A DNA stretch of 64,000 bases from Plantago ovata (lineage: Eukaryota; Streptophyta; Magnoliopsida; Lamiales; Plantaginaceae), in assembly GCA_028274465.1 (NCBI GenBank), contig CM051458.1, positions 80,744,085-80,808,084 on the forward strand. Direction: 5' to 3'. A model generated the notes under the pieces. It was not told where the DNA came from, did not search any database, and was given only the letters and a program-made list of their open reading frames with translations. Within the stretch, counting starts at the first letter, position 1. Every line of letters starts with the position of its first letter. Below, piece by piece: positions 12,501 to 24,764 of this stretch. The translations under genes and the position numbers were made by a program.

Positions 12501-13641
12501 GCTATGATTCAGACAGGGAACATCTTTTACCGTCCAAGGGAAAAGCAAGCTCAGGCAGATCAGAAAAGGGCAAAGTTTTTTCAGCCTGAAGGAGACCATC
12601 TGACGCTTCTTGCTGTTTATGAGGCTTGGAAAGCCAAGAATTTCTCTGGTCCTTGGTGCTTTGAGAATTTTGTTCAGTCTCGATCGTTAAGGAGGGCTCA
12701 AGATGTGAGAAAGCAGCTTCTCTCCATCATGGATAAGTAAGTCATTCCTGCTCTTTAAATGCTGTGTTATTCAAGTTCTTATAATGTGCTTCTATCATTC
12801 CGTTCTATTGTCTGGTTTTTGGTTTGACTATTTATCATTTGTCGATATCGGGGGCGGCTCCTCGACCCCATGAAATACCCTACTCCCCTGACTGGTCTGC
12901 GTGTCATAATTAAATGAACTACTACTAATACAATTATTAGACCATGATTAGCAACTAATTAATGACTGCTTATTTCCCACAATCTCTTTCCAATCTGCAA
13001 TTGTATCACTTTACTAAACTTTATGTGTTCTTATGATTTTTCCAGATAAATTTTTTCTCAAGATTTCTTCTTTGAAGCTAACCTTATTTCTTAATTTCAC
13101 CCTTGTATTGCTAATAGATAAGTAAATATTTCCTTTTTAGTTTGGATTCTGCGTGAGACTATATAATGCACTTTCTGAATGATGAATGTGTTAGAAACCC
13201 ATCTTTGGGAAAGAAACATTAGTTTTCTAACTCCATCTTGTGTACAGGTACAAATTGGACGTTGTGAGTGCTGGTAAGAACTTCGCAAAGATTCGGAAAG
13301 CTATAGCGGCTGGTTTCTTTTTTCATGCGGCGAGGAAGGATCCACAAGAAGGTTACAAGACAATAGTTGAAAACCAACCAGTTTACATCCATCCAAGCAG
13401 TGCTTTGTTCCAAAGACAACCTGACTGGGTCATTTATCATGAGCTGGTGATGACAACGAAAGAATACATGCGTGAGGTTACGGTGGTAGATCCAAAATGG
13501 CTTGTAGAACTGGCGCCAAGATTCTTTAAGGTCTCAGATCCTACAAAGATGAGCAAACGCAAGAGGCAAGAGCGTATAGAACCACTTTATGACAGATACC
13601 ACGAACCAAATTCTTGGCGTCTAAGCAAAAGGCGTGCTTAA
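9537..13641 (+). CDS. DEAH5: DEAH-box pre-mRNA splicing RNA helicase with S1 domain (PRP22/DHX8 type)
   Basis: This ATP-dependent helicase type releases spliced mRNA from the spliceosome in the nucleus. Two exons, 9537-12736 and 13248-13641, are joined at a GTAAGT donor and a TGTACAG acceptor and encode 1197 residues. Domains in order: conserved N-terminus ([20 protein letters not shown], residues 12-31); Arg/Asp/Gly-rich linker about 120-235; S1 RNA-binding domain about 241-312; helicase core with Walker [10 protein letters not shown] (567-575), DEAH (664-667), SAT (696-698) and QRAGRAGR (865-872); then ratchet and OB-fold regions to the C-terminus. The N-terminus and S1 domain match plant DEAH5 (At3g26560 as I recall). 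The huge first exon and single intron look intact. The RD-rich linker is strongly purine-biased on the coding strand, which creates long spurious frames there. Confidence 0.95.
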
Positions 13642-15800
13642 TGTTGCCTGATTTGCTGTTGGTTAGTTCGCATAACTATTTTCTTGTTTCTTTTTATGGA
13701 TGCAAGTGTTGTTTCTGATATAAGTCAAGTACTATTGGTTTCAAATAGAACTTGGAGAAAGTAACTCATTTGTTGCCAGTAGCTTGCTTAACTAGTCAGC
13801 AATATACATTTTGAGTCTTAATATGAATTCTGTGTTATCTTCGTTGTCTAAAACCAGAGAAGATGGTGCAAGCTGAAATTTTCTTGCTGTTTGATGCATA
13901 TTGATGAGTCTGTGTAAATCATGAAAATATTTATTATGCCTACTTTGTTTTATAGTACTTCTGTTAGAGCAGTTATATCAAGTGAAATTTTTAGTGGGCT
14001 GCTACTTTATTTTTGCCCAAGGATAATTGGTGAATGAAATCATGTCTTCCTAGTATACAGTCTGCTACTTCTCTAAACCTTATGAGACCAAAAGTAGCTA
14101 CTGTTATGGTAAATAATTGGTTTGATATTTTTTGTTTTTGATGGTATGTAAACTGTTTCTGCAATTAGAGTTGTCTTAACGTTTTAGTTCATATGAAATG
14201 GGTTATTCCCTCGCTGTTTTTTCTTGCATCTTTACTCACAGAAAGGTGTTTAGTTGGTATTTTTATGGTGTTATTAGTGCAGTTATATCAAGTGAAAGTT
14301 TTGGTTGTCTCCATGATAATCTCTGGGCTTGTCATATACTGTATTAGTTTAGTTAGAATTTCTATTATTTGGCAGTAATATTCGAGTAGGATTCTAGTTT
14401 AATCATACTTTTTAGCCTATGATTGTTGGCTAACAGCTGGAGTTTTGGATCCATTTGATGATTAATTTATTTTTGATATTGAAAATGTTGAAAGTTGTGT
14501 CTGAATTGCTCTTGAGTTTTCGTTTCAATTCATAGCCATTCTTCTATAATCTAATTAAGAGAAGATCTTCAGTTGCAAAAGATGAAACCTTGTCTTCCAT
14601 ATTGGATCATTTTACGAATGCGTTTTGGAACTTCAAAGAAATATTGTGCAATAGTAGCCTAGAAATGTGTCATATAAATCTGTTTCTACGGTGTAGTTCT
14701 GTGATTTTGCTGTGATCTCACTGTGTGTGCGCATGTGTATGATATCTCTGTTTATTTTCGTATGTGTTGTCCATTTCTTAAAATAATTTTTTAGCATATC
14801 ATGTGTAGGCATATGAGATGAGTTTCAGCTGTAGACCCACATTTTGATTCTATCTGCTGTATAGTATGGTAGTACTACCGAACTACAAATTCAGTTCTCT
14901 GTGTACATTCTCTCAAAGAAATCATTCTGTGCTATTGACCTTTATAAGATTCATTTCCTGGTTTAATGAGGTTTTGGCACAGAGAAGGGACCTTTATGCT
15001 GAGCGCATAGCTGCTATGTTTACAAAAAGATCGAAATCCATTCATTAACTGTTCTCTGTGATTCTACATAAGTGTGTACCTACTAAAAACGGAAAAAAAA
15101 TTTAGTCAGCTCATTTCTTTCTCTGCCCATGAAACTGTTGCCTGTGATACTGAGAAAATGTGTACTGTGTTGAATTGAATATACCTGCGGCATGAGGGTA
15201 TATTCTATTTGGATGTCATGTGTTTTTTAGCTCATCTTCTGGTCATGATTTGACCAAGTTACTTGAGCCAGGAGATTAACGCAAAGGTAGTGTCTTCTTA
15301 ATTATTGTCTTACTTTTTGTTCTTCACTTTGTTTTGTTTACTTGCTTTTTCGTTTCCTCCTCAACGACAGATTATCTTGTTATATAAGTATTTTGTAAAG
15401 TTGTGTTAGTGTGCACAAATTACAATTTCCTTACAAATTTGAATCATATCCATAATGGAGCATGAGGGTGTCGAATTAGGGTGTTAGTTTAGGGCTCGAC
15501 TGTGGTGGTTGGGCGATGGACGTAGGCAGATGAAGGGACCTTGTTACTTGTTTATGTTCAGGTTACAAATGACAGTTGTATTTGTCTGAGTTCTCTTCTA
15601 CATTTCTTCAGAATCTCTCAGAACTCAGAACTGAACGTTTATCATTTTATTATTTTTATGTCATGCCAGAAACATAATTTTCCTATGAAAAATTCGCAGT
15701 CACAATATGCATTTGGATTCATAGCTTTAGTCTTAGACATGAAAATTAGAAAAGCGACCACCAAGACACGATATTTTATCACCAAACAAATTGTTCTTGT
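13642..15800. other. Intergenic DNA downstream of the helicase gene
   Basis: About 2.2 kb beginning with the DEAH5 3' UTR. A 19-bp direct repeat (GCAGTTATATCAAGTGAAA) occurs near 13973 and 14279. Short open stretches (14866-15048, and about 15232-15282) resemble exon pieces, but I could not tie them to any family. No gene is called. Confidence 0.45.
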
Positions 15801-16212
15801 TAGTGTCTCAATGGGTAGGGGCGGATCCTATCCTTACCCATACCTTTTTAAATACCCTATATGTTATGAGACTCGGACACTACCATAGATGAGAAAAGAC
15901 CCATTTAGACCCTAAAGTTTAGACTCGATGGGTTCGGATAGGTTCAGGGCCCTAGGACCCTAGACCCCCGAACAATTTTTTAAAAAATTTTTTTTGTTCA
16001 AAAAATATAATTTTTGAAGAAAAAATAAAAAAAAAGTTCGCGGGTCTAGGGTCCGGACCCGGACCCAGACTCTACACGGACTCTTTTAAAAAGTTTAAAG
16101 GGTCCGGGTCCGGGTAGGGTCTTTTCTTTTAGGGTAGAGTCCGGGTCCGGGTCTTTTAGATATGGGTAAGGGTAGGGTCTAGACCCTACGACCCTACCCA
16201 TTGAGAACACTA
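15801..16212. mobile_element. Non-autonomous hAT-like element (MITE, 412 bp)
   Basis: The terminal inverted repeats read TAGTGTCTCAATGGGTAGGG on the left and, reverse-complemented, TAGTGTTCTCAATGGGTAGG on the right, giving the TA-G-TG ends seen in hAT elements. An exact 8-bp direct repeat GTTCTTGT flanks it at 15793-15800 and 16213-16220, the hAT target-site length. The interior consists of repeated GGGTCCGGGT/ACCCGGACCC blocks that fold back on themselves and has no coding capacity. Confidence 0.9.
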
Positions 16213-16611
16213 GTTCTTGTCTTTATACACGCTGGAACCTGGAAGAACCACAAGAATTGTTCAGAGCAAGATTATCATTATTTCGGATCTCACTTATCAG
16301 TTTGATATATATTGTTGATATTCATACAAGCAATTTCAGTGGAATAGGAAAAGATTGAACATTTATAATCACTGTAAGCCCAACGATATACGGGTTCTGT
16401 CATTATCAATAAATATTAGTTCCTTGATTCTTCCAAGTTCCTAGAAGCATGCAATTGCATCTGTCTTGTACTATTACACAAGTCTTAATCTTGACACCAC
16501 ATATGTCCTTCAAATTGAAAAGGCTCGGTTTGTAAGAAGATACAAAATCCACAACACACCTACATTTCCCGTCATCCAAATTCCAAAGTACATGTACTTT
16601 TGGTGAAATGA
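16213..16611. other. Short spacer between hAT MITE and Harbinger element
   Basis: About 0.4 kb of AT-rich DNA with no recognisable gene or repeat. Confidence 0.5.
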
Positions 16612-17436
16612 GGGTGCGATTGGTTTTGGCAAATCACATGTGATATGGCGTTTTTGGGCGTTGACTGGCCTCAATACACGCGCTTGGTTTACATTAGAAG
16701 ACATGTATTTCCATTTCTGGGTTGCCTGATTTTTTTTACTTTTTTTACTGGAATGTGATGAAATCACAGCGGGGGCTGTATTCTGAATGAACGGCTCACC
16801 CCCCTGCAACCCAATACATCCCATTTCTGTATTTTCAGAGACTGTTTTTCATCCCAGATTTGTCCCTGTACAACAATTTTTTTACCAAAATGCCCTTGAG
16901 AACCCTACAAGGATGATAAGGCCACATATATATACCTCTTTTCTTGTTTCTGCCGGAAGCTGAGGAAGGCAAGCAGAAGGTGTAGAAAATCGCCGAGTCT
17001 GTGTGTAATTTTTATATATTGTTCAAAAATCAATTTCTAATATAATTTCGGTTGATTTTCATTTTAGATCTACACGGGTTTGCCTACAGGCGGTGGAAAT
17101 TGGTGAAGGTATGTCCTCAAGTATCCAGTTTTAATTTCAAAGCTTAGCACTTTATGTTAGTAGTTTTGATAGATGGCATTTATATCGGTGGAGTAATAGA
17201 ATTACTGAACTTTTAGCGTATTTAATTTGAAGGAATATTTGTTATATAACATCTCTCTGTTCAGATTTACTGATACTTGACGTCATAAGGGGTAGATTTT
17301 TTTATGTCTGTTAGTCTTTATAATTCGAATTTTCTGTTGATATATATAGAAAAAATTTGATTGGATTGGTGAGCTTCATATTGCAGACATTTATTTAGAA
17401 TTTAATTGCTGTATGTTTTAGAATATAGCTAAAAGG

Positions 17437-18936
17437 ATGATGATTGTGGAAGAAAATCGAGTAGGTGTGCTCCGTACGTACTTTGTTGTTAATCTAGGGA
17501 TGATGCTGGCTTTGTTTTGGCACTATATAAGAAATGTTAGGCCTCGACTACCAGTTAAGCGTAAGAGAGGTAGACTATATGGAATCAATAGCAAGAAAGA
17601 AAAACAGAGAGAATATATGACAAGGTTGACTGAGTTAAATGATGTGGATTGCAAGAATTTTCTGAGAATGAGTAAGGCATCTTTCAAGTCCTTCTGTTAC
17701 CTACTTGAAAACAGTTGTGGTCTGAGGGGTTCTTTGCATGTAACTCTTGAGGAAAAGGTAGCAACATTCCTGGCAGTACTTGGCCACCACACTAAGCACC
17801 GGGTAGCTATGTTTGCATTCAGACGCTCCGGTCACACAGTTAGTATATACTTAAATGAGGTGCTGCAGTGTGTATTGAGGTTGCACAATTTGTTGCTTGC
17901 ACCTGCTGTGCCAATAAGTAAAGAATGTGTTGAGGACCCTTGGTGCTATTTTCATGTATTGTTTTGTGGTTATTTATTGTTATCTATTTATGGATAAGTT
18001 TGTAATAGGTATTTTGGAACTGACTAAAATAGATCTTCTTTGCAGGGTTTTGTTGGTGCTCTTGATGGCACATACATAAAAAGTTAAGGTCCCAACAATA
18101 ATGCAGAAGAATTATAGAAATCAGAAGGGATTCTTATCCGTCAACGTATTGGGTGTATGTGATAAAGACATGAAGTTTATATACGTAATAACTGGGTGGG
18201 AGAGATCTGCTGCCGATTCAAGGGTTCTAAGGGATGCCCTAAACATATCAGTAGGTGGATTCTCAGTTCCTCGAGGTACTTTACCTATTACACTGAATCT
18301 ACTTGTCTGAATTTAAGAATTATAATACTTTATGCAATAATTGTTTTTCTTCCAACATTCTTGTATAGGTAATTTTTATCTAGTTGACGCTGGTTACATG
18401 AACGCACCTGGTTTTCTGGCACCCTTCCATAAGACTCAGTACCATGTTAAGGAATGGAGTGAAAGTAGGATGCAACCGAAGAATCCAAAAGAATACTTTA
18501 ATCTGAAGCATGCTCAAGCACGTAATGTGATAGAGAGAGCATGGGGTTTATTGAAGAAAAGGTTTGCAATACTCCGGGAACCTTCATGCTATCCTTTGGA
18601 TACGGCTAACGACATCATACTTGCTTGTTGTCTAGTTCACAACTACCTGAGACAGATTGCAAGTGATGATCTGCTGCAAGATGAGAAGGATGTTGAAGAT
18701 GATCCGGCATCAATTTTAAGTGATGACGAGATAGAGGATATTGATGTTGATGGAGGACAGGGGTCTAGACCCATAGATTTCTTGAGAAAATGCGATGAGT
18801 GGAAGCAGTACAGGCGCAACCTTCCTGGTATGATGTACTACTCGTACAAGAAACGGGCTACATATCGGAGAAGGGCCGGAATTAGTAGAATTGGTGTGTT
18901 TAGGAGGGGGGGTTACTTGAGGAGACGATGTTTTAT
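17437..18936 (+). pseudogene. Harbinger DDE transposase (HARBI1-like), broken
   Basis: The N-terminal part (17437-17996) contains the helix-turn-helix-like region FLRMSKASFKSFCYLLE and then EEKVATFLAVLGHHTKHR. After an intron (acceptor TTTGCAG near 18045) comes the first catalytic Asp in GFVGALDGTYI. One extra A in the AAAAA run near 18080 shifts the frame. The coding continues at about 18095 with SVNVLGVCDKDMKFIYVITG and the second Asp in AADSRVLRDA. An intron ending near 18368 precedes NFYLVDAGYMNAPGFLAPF and the catalytic Glu in NVIERAWGLLKKRF. The frame runs into the CACTA element at 18937. Across the insertion and one copy of its TAT duplication, the ancestral frame reads ATA then TAG (24433-24435), so the CACTA landed one codon before the stop. 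Confidence 0.88.
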
Positions 18937-18955
18937 CACTACAAGAAATACAACT

Positions 18956-19245
18956 TTTAGCGACGGATTAATAGATACGGATGGCATCCGTCGCTAAATA
19001 GCGACGGATAAGGACGAACTGCGCTCTTAAGTTCAGTTCGTCCTTTGGAACACCCAATCCGACTTGCATTTAGCGACAGATTAGTTTTATCCGTCGCTAA
19101 ATTGGCGACGGATATAACTGTCCGTCGCTATTGGAGTTGACCAATATAAAAATAAAAGGGAAAGAAATTGGATAATCAACATATAGCGACGGATATTTTC
19201 ATCCGTCGTTAAATAGCGACGGATAACCTTATCCGTCGCTAAGTA
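18956..19245. repeat. Left subterminal repeat array of the CACTA element
   Basis: Many copies of AGCGACGGAT and its reverse complement ATCCGTCGCT lie close together, often as back-to-back palindromes. In En/Spm elements such subterminal motifs are the binding sites of the TNPA protein; that role is inferred here from position. Confidence 0.85.
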
Positions 19246-19783
19246 CTGTATACAGATCGCGGTCGTCTTCTTCCTCCCCCATTTCTTCTCTGCTCTCCCA
19301 TTCCTCTCTTACCGCGAAAAAAAGGAAAAATTTGAAACTTGTGCATTACTCATCCAAATCGAGCAATCTTGGAGTCTATTTGAAGCTAGTGGAGCAAGGA
19401 ACAAGATTGTGCATTCAATTTCATTATCCATGGACCATTTGTTCCAAAATTGAAGGTAATTTGCATAAACCCTAACTTTGAAATATTTGGGAATTCGTTG
19501 ATTTTCGATGTGTTTGAGCAAATTCATGTTTATGTTTAGTTCCTACTAGGTTGTTTAACAAGTATTGAGTAGTATATTATCCTTGGACTTGATAATTTGA
19601 TAGATTTATAGTGAAATTGAATTCTTGGTGATATTGAGTATTGAGTATGGATGGTAAGTGTTGAAATTGAGTCTTGAATATATGATGTATGGATGCTAAA
19701 TGTTGAGATTGAGTATTGACTCCATGTTGTAATTAATATTATTTTGTTTAGATTGGTATTTTTATATATAGGTAGTTTATCCG

Positions 19784-20427
19784 ATGGATCGTTCTTGGAT
19801 GTATGACCGTGTTGCTGATGGATTCATCCTTCCTAGTTTTGAGGAAGGCGTACGAGCCTTCATTCAATTTGCATTGGCACATCCCAATTGTGTGAGCAAA
19901 GGGTCTATAAAGTGCCCTTGCAATGCCAAAAAAATGTAGGAATTTCAACTATTTGCCTCCTGCAACGGTAGTTGAACACTTGAGACGGAATGGGTTTGTT
20001 CCTGGATATGCTATATGGGATTGTCATGGTGAGAAACTACCACCACGTCCCTTTCCAATAGACCCACATATGATGAAAAAGAGACAAAGGAGGGGAAGTG
20101 CCTCTGACCCCCGTCCAAGTTCTCAATTGTTTCCCCGACTTCGTCATGCTTCTGATGGTGAGCGGATGGAAGAGATGGTGCATAATCTAGCTGGTCCAGC
20201 TTTTGCTCCTAATGATGTAGAGGAGCCACCAAATGCAGAGGACCAGAAATTCTTTGACATGTTGGAAGCTGCGAAGAAACCCATATGGGAAGGATGCCCT
20301 ACACACACGGAGATGTCTTTGTTGTCTAGGCTGATGGCTAACAAGGCATTGGGTGGAGGCCAGTCTGAGGAGGCCTTCAATGCAAATTTCAGTTGCTATC
20401 CGAGTGTTGTCCTCAACCCAATCTAGT
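19784..20427 (+). pseudogene. CACTA transposase-associated domain, broken
   Basis: ATG 19784 opens MDRSWMYDRVADGFILP, EEGVRAFIQFALAHPN and KGSIKCPCNAKK, the usual transposase-associated N-terminal domain of CACTA TNPD proteins. The reading slips by one base in the A-run at about 19927-19933 and continues as RNFNYLPPATVVEHLRRNGF, VPGYAIWDCHGE. A less conserved acidic linker follows. The domain is usually fused to the transposase that begins downstream. Confidence 0.85.
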
Positions 20428-22500
20428 GCCTAAGGACTATTACCAAGATCAGAAGAAGATGAGAGCTATGGGGTTGCCTATGGAGAAGATAGATTGTTGT
20501 GAGAAGATGTGCATGATTTATTGGGGGGGGGGGACAAAGATCTACTTGAGTGCAAGTTCTGTGGCCATGCAAGATACAGTTGCTACAAAGAGGGGGCATC
20601 AAACAAACGGCAGAAGAAGAATCTATCTTTCAAGAAGATGTGGTACTTTCCCCTAGCACCTCGGTTGAAGAGGTTGCATGCATCCATCACAACGGCCGAT
20701 AAGATGCGGTGGCACAGTGAAAGAGTGGCTCCAAAGGATCCTAAGCTAATGGAGCACCCAGCAGACACACCAGCATGGAAAGAGTTTAACAAGCTCTATG
20801 GAGATTTCACAGCCGAGCCTAGGAATGTACGACTCGGGCTTTGTACAGATGGGTTTAACCCGTTCGGTAGTGAACGGAGGTACTCGTGTTGGCCAGTGAT
20901 GCTAACCCCGTACAATCTTCCCCCTGGTGACTGCATGAAGTCACCATTCATGTTCTTGACTGTGTTGGTGCCTGGGCCAGATGATCCTGGTGTGAAGTTG
21001 GATGTAGTCTTGCAGCCCCTTATCAAGGAGTTGCTCGAGTTGTGGGAGAAGGGCATCCCTGCATATGATGTCTCGGAGAAGAAGAACTTCACCTTGAGAG
21101 CAACACTTTTATGGACAGTCTCTGATTTTCCAGCATACTCTATGCTTTCTGGTTTGAAGACATCGGGGAGACTTGCTTGTCCCCATTGTTTAGATGATAC
21201 TGATGCTTTTAGATTGACTGTGAGAGCGAAAAAGAGTTGGTTTGATTGTCATCGGAGGTTTCTAGAGCCTGGCCATCCTTTCCGAAGGAACACTACTCAA
21301 TTCAAGAAAGGGGAGGGTGTAGAAAAAGGGCCCCCGAAGCATCTAACTGGCAAAGAGATCCTAGCAATTATTGATGAGTTGGGTCTGAAGAAAGTGACTG
21401 AGTTAGGGTGGGAGAAGCATAACAATAAGATCAGCGAGACTTGTGGATGGAAGAAGAGAAGCATCTTTTGGGACTTGCCGTATTGGAGCAGTCTTCTCAT
21501 ACGACACAACTTGGATTTCATGCATGTTGAGAAGAACGTGTTCGAGAACACCTTCAACACCATTTGTAACATCCTTGGTAAGACAAAGGATACGGAGAAG
21601 TCTAGGCAGAAATTAAATACATGGTGTAAGAGGCCGGAGATGGCAAAGAAGAGTGTTGATGGAAAGTGGCCAATGGCATGCTATGCCATTGACAAGGATA
21701 CTAGGGCCCGACTCTTTGATTGGGTGAAGACAATCAAGTTCCTCGATGGCTATGCATCTAAGTTGGGTACTCGTGTGGATACCAACAAGACGAAGATGTA
21801 TGAGATGAAAAGCCATGACTGTCATGTGTTCATAGAGAGACTACTCCCGGTTGCAGTCCGAGAGTTGTTACCTAAGCCAGCTGTTCGGAGCGCTTTCACC
21901 GACTTGAGCTTATTTTTCAAGAATATAAGCACAAGGGCCGTGCACGAGGATGTGTTGCTTCGTCTTGAGAAGGACATACCCGTAATTCTGTGCAAGCTTG
22001 AGCGTTTCTTACCGCCTAGCTGGTTTGATTCTATGGAGCACTTACCTATTCATCTCCCATTCGAGGCGAGGCTTGCTGGCCCAGTACAGTATCGATGGAT
22101 GTATCCATTTGAGAGGTCAGTAATGTACAAGATTTAAGTACACGTATTTGATACCTTATATAGATATGCATGCAAGTCTACCAATTACATGTGTCACATG
22201 TACTTGGGTAAGATGAAGAGATTTGTGAAGAACAAAGCGCAACCTGAGGGATCGATTGCAAATGCTTACTTGCGAGAGGAAACTGCAACTTTCTGCTCCT
22301 ACTAATTCCAGGACGACATCCAGACAAAGGCTAATAAGCCTGCTCGCAATGCAAACATTTTGGTGCAAGAGGATCATGATGTTGCTCCTTCCATCTTTAG
22401 GGTGTCAGGGAGCCCTTTGGGTGAGGAAAAGAGTGAATGGTTGAGTGATAAAGAGCTTAAGGCAGCTCATCACTATGTCCTCCAGAACTGTAAAGAGGTC
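20428..22500 (+). pseudogene. CACTA TNPD-like transposase (Transposase_21), broken
   Basis: The upstream piece reads NLVPKDYYQDQKKMRAMGLP and IDCCEKMCMIYWGG. A run of about ten G near 20523-20532 then shifts the frame to the long open stretch 20509-22136. That stretch contains CKFCGHARY, the core RNVRLGLCTDGFNPFG, WPVMLTPYNLPP, LVPGPDDPGVKLDVVLQPL, GRLACPHCL and HNLDFMHVEKNVFENTFN, all classic Transposase_21 motifs. The open stretch ends shortly after MYPFER at a probable splice site. After it (about 22162-22500) comes a DUF4218-type tail, YACKSTNYMCHMYLGKMKRF then GSIANAYLREE. This is the catalytic protein of the element; the frameshifts make it inactive as it stands. Confidence 0.88.
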
Positions 22501-22616
22501 AGACCATTCGACATAATATTCAATACTTAAGTACCTTTCTCCTTTCACTTTGTAAATACTATCTCCATTGGACACCCACTAAACGATACCTTCTGATCAT
22601 TACTTAATTATCCGCA

Positions 22617-23454
22617 GTGCTTTCAAAGAGCGCTGTCTGGAGAGGATCCACTCATGGCAGATGACACCATTGAGTATGACCGTACCATGAGGTTGGAAGC
22701 TGAATTTGCAGATTGGTTCAAGGCCTATGTCAGAAATGAAGAGAACAGGGTTGATGATCCATATCTCCATGACCTTGCCGCTGGGCCATATAGATTGGCA
22801 CACACATATGAAGGTTACATAGTCAATGGCTTGAGATTCCACACGGTTGGCCATTCTAACTCGGCCATGGCAACCACCAACTCAGGGGTTTCTGTCAATG
22901 CAGCAGATACATGATCACCTGACATGTTTGATTTCTACGGGAAGTTGAAACGAGTCATTAGACTTGAATACCCCGGAACGCCTAAGAAAAGGGTCTTCCT
23001 CTTCGAAGTTAATTGGTATGATCATACTCCAGAAGGTACAAGGATGAATCAGCAGAGTGAATCGGTTGACATTAACTTGAAGAGGAAGTATAGGAAGTAT
23101 GAACCTTTTATCTTGGCTACTCAAGCACGCCAGGTGATGTATCTTCCATATCCCACCTTGAAACGGTCCCAAAATGACTGGGTGGCTGCTATCCATATAC
23201 ATGCACGCTCCAAGGCGGAGTACATTGAGGATGATGACTCAACGACTAACTCCTACCAAGAAGCGAGTGTGGACTTGGGTGCACTTGATAGGAACCCCGT
23301 TCATGTCATGGATGAAGGCATACATCTCCACGATGGCACATTTGTGGACTTAGCCACAGGCGATGGAGAGGGTACAAACTATACTTACATGTATTGTCTG
23401 TGTGGTTTATTTGTTTATGCACTAAGTACGAACGTTTTATTAATTACTGAATAA
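22617..23454 (+). pseudogene. CACTA DUF4216-type C-terminal region, broken
   Basis: After an intron ending near 22617 the sequence reads LEAEFADWFKAYVRNE, GPYRLAHTYEGYIVNGLRFH and VGHSN, the tail usual for TNPD proteins. A TGA at 22912-22914 interrupts it. The next piece reads FYGKLKRVIRLEYPG, VFLFEVNWYDHTPEG, FILATQARQVMYLPYP and DWVAAIHIHAR, a good match to DUF4216. These regions have no known enzymatic role and travel with the CACTA transposase. Confidence 0.8.
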
Positions 23455-24057
23455 GTTGCAATTGATGTGTACATATGAACTTACATCTTTCATTTTGTAT
23501 GGTTTCTTTGTCTTTGCAGATCCCCTCCTTGGTCCACTTCAGCCTCCCATGCCAGCTGTGTGATTCACAATGCCTTATTGCTATCATGGTACGTTTACAA
23601 ACTGGTTCATTGGTGTGAGTGGTATGTTAGCCACTGTATGTGTTTGGGTGATATGTTAGTCACCATGTGTTAGTGAATTTAGGGCTATGTGAGTTGTATG
23701 TTGATTCAGGTTCAATCTTTTAACTTTCTCCTTTTCATTTTGTTTTTACAGGCATGTTCGTGTAGATTGGGATCCTTTGGACTTGGACTTGTTACTTTGC
23801 AATGTTGGATTATTAGAGTTAGCAATTGCATGCATTGTAACTAGTTTAGAATCTTCGACACCTTATATACATTCGTGTGCAATGAACTTCCAACATTTGT
23901 CTATTTATATTAATGATTTTTCACCATTTTGAGTTTACTTTATGACTCGTTTCAATGAGAATTATGGACAATTGATGTATATACTGTATGTACAGGTTTT
24001 GGTATTATAAATTGGCTATCAAAATAGGGAATTTTTGTTTTGTTTTTACCCTCCAGA

Positions 24058-24415
24058 TTTAGCGACGGATGATGTTATCCTTATCTATATATAGCGATGG
24101 ATTATGTTATCCGTCTCTATATATAGATACGGATGAAATTATCCGTCGGTAAAGAGCTTGAACCACATATAGACACCTGTCACTCCGTCTAGCGACGGAT
24201 AAGTATTCCGTCCCAACTTTGGTCAACGATGAAGTTTGCGACGGATCATTTAATCCGTCGCTGAAAACAGCGACGGATTATATTATCCGTCGCTTATTTC
24301 ATTAGCGACGCCACTTTTCACGACGTCCTATTTAGCGACGGAGTCTCCGTCGCTAATGCCTGTTAGCGACGGATCGGTAACTGATAGCGATGGAGTGTCC
24401 GTCGCTAAATCCGAT
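24058..24415. repeat. Right subterminal repeat array of the CACTA element
   Basis: Repeated AGCGACGGAT / ATCCGTCGCT motifs matching the left array, in both orientations, directly inside the right terminus. Confidence 0.85.
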
Positions 24416-24764
24416 TTTTCTTATAGTGTATATAGATTGAACGACGTTTAAACTACGTACAAGTTTTCAATAATCTGTTTATGTCCTAGATGTTTGGATT
24501 GTGATTGTAATATATGTGCCTGCAGAACGGGGTGTTTATGTTGAATGGTTTGTTGCCATATATATAAATTTTTTTGCATCTTCTTCTATCATGACGTACG
24601 TGTGCTAGTAATTTAAGTATATTCTTCATATATATGTTTATCAAATTTTCCTTTGTATTTTCTCATTATTATATAAAAAATTGTACATGTGGTAATTGTT
24701 GTCCATATTAAGGTAATTCATGAATTTGTTATGAATATTGTTATATTTACTTGTGTAGGAGGTA

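Larger units (their letters stand above)
18937..24428 (+). mobile_element. CACTA (En/Spm) DNA transposon, 5492 bp, inside the Harbinger element
   Basis: The element starts CACTACAAGAAA and ends TTCTTATAGTG, giving the CACTA termini. A 3-bp duplication TAT flanks it (18934-18936 and 24429-24431), the family's target length. Subterminal arrays of AGCGACGGAT in both orientations follow each end. Inside are a transposase-associated domain, a Transposase_21 (TNPD-type) gene, and DUF4218- and DUF4216-like regions, in that order. The coding region has several frameshifts, so it probably cannot supply its own transposase. Confidence 0.95.

Noticed and set aside
14866-15048. Small 60-codon frame downstream of the helicase gene
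   Set aside because: No recognisable family, unusual composition and no splice-consistent neighbours.
15103-15180. Possible copy of ZIP4 exon 4 (FSAHETVACD versus [10 protein letters not shown])
   Set aside because: The similarity spans only about ten codons with no extension on either side; it is probably chance.
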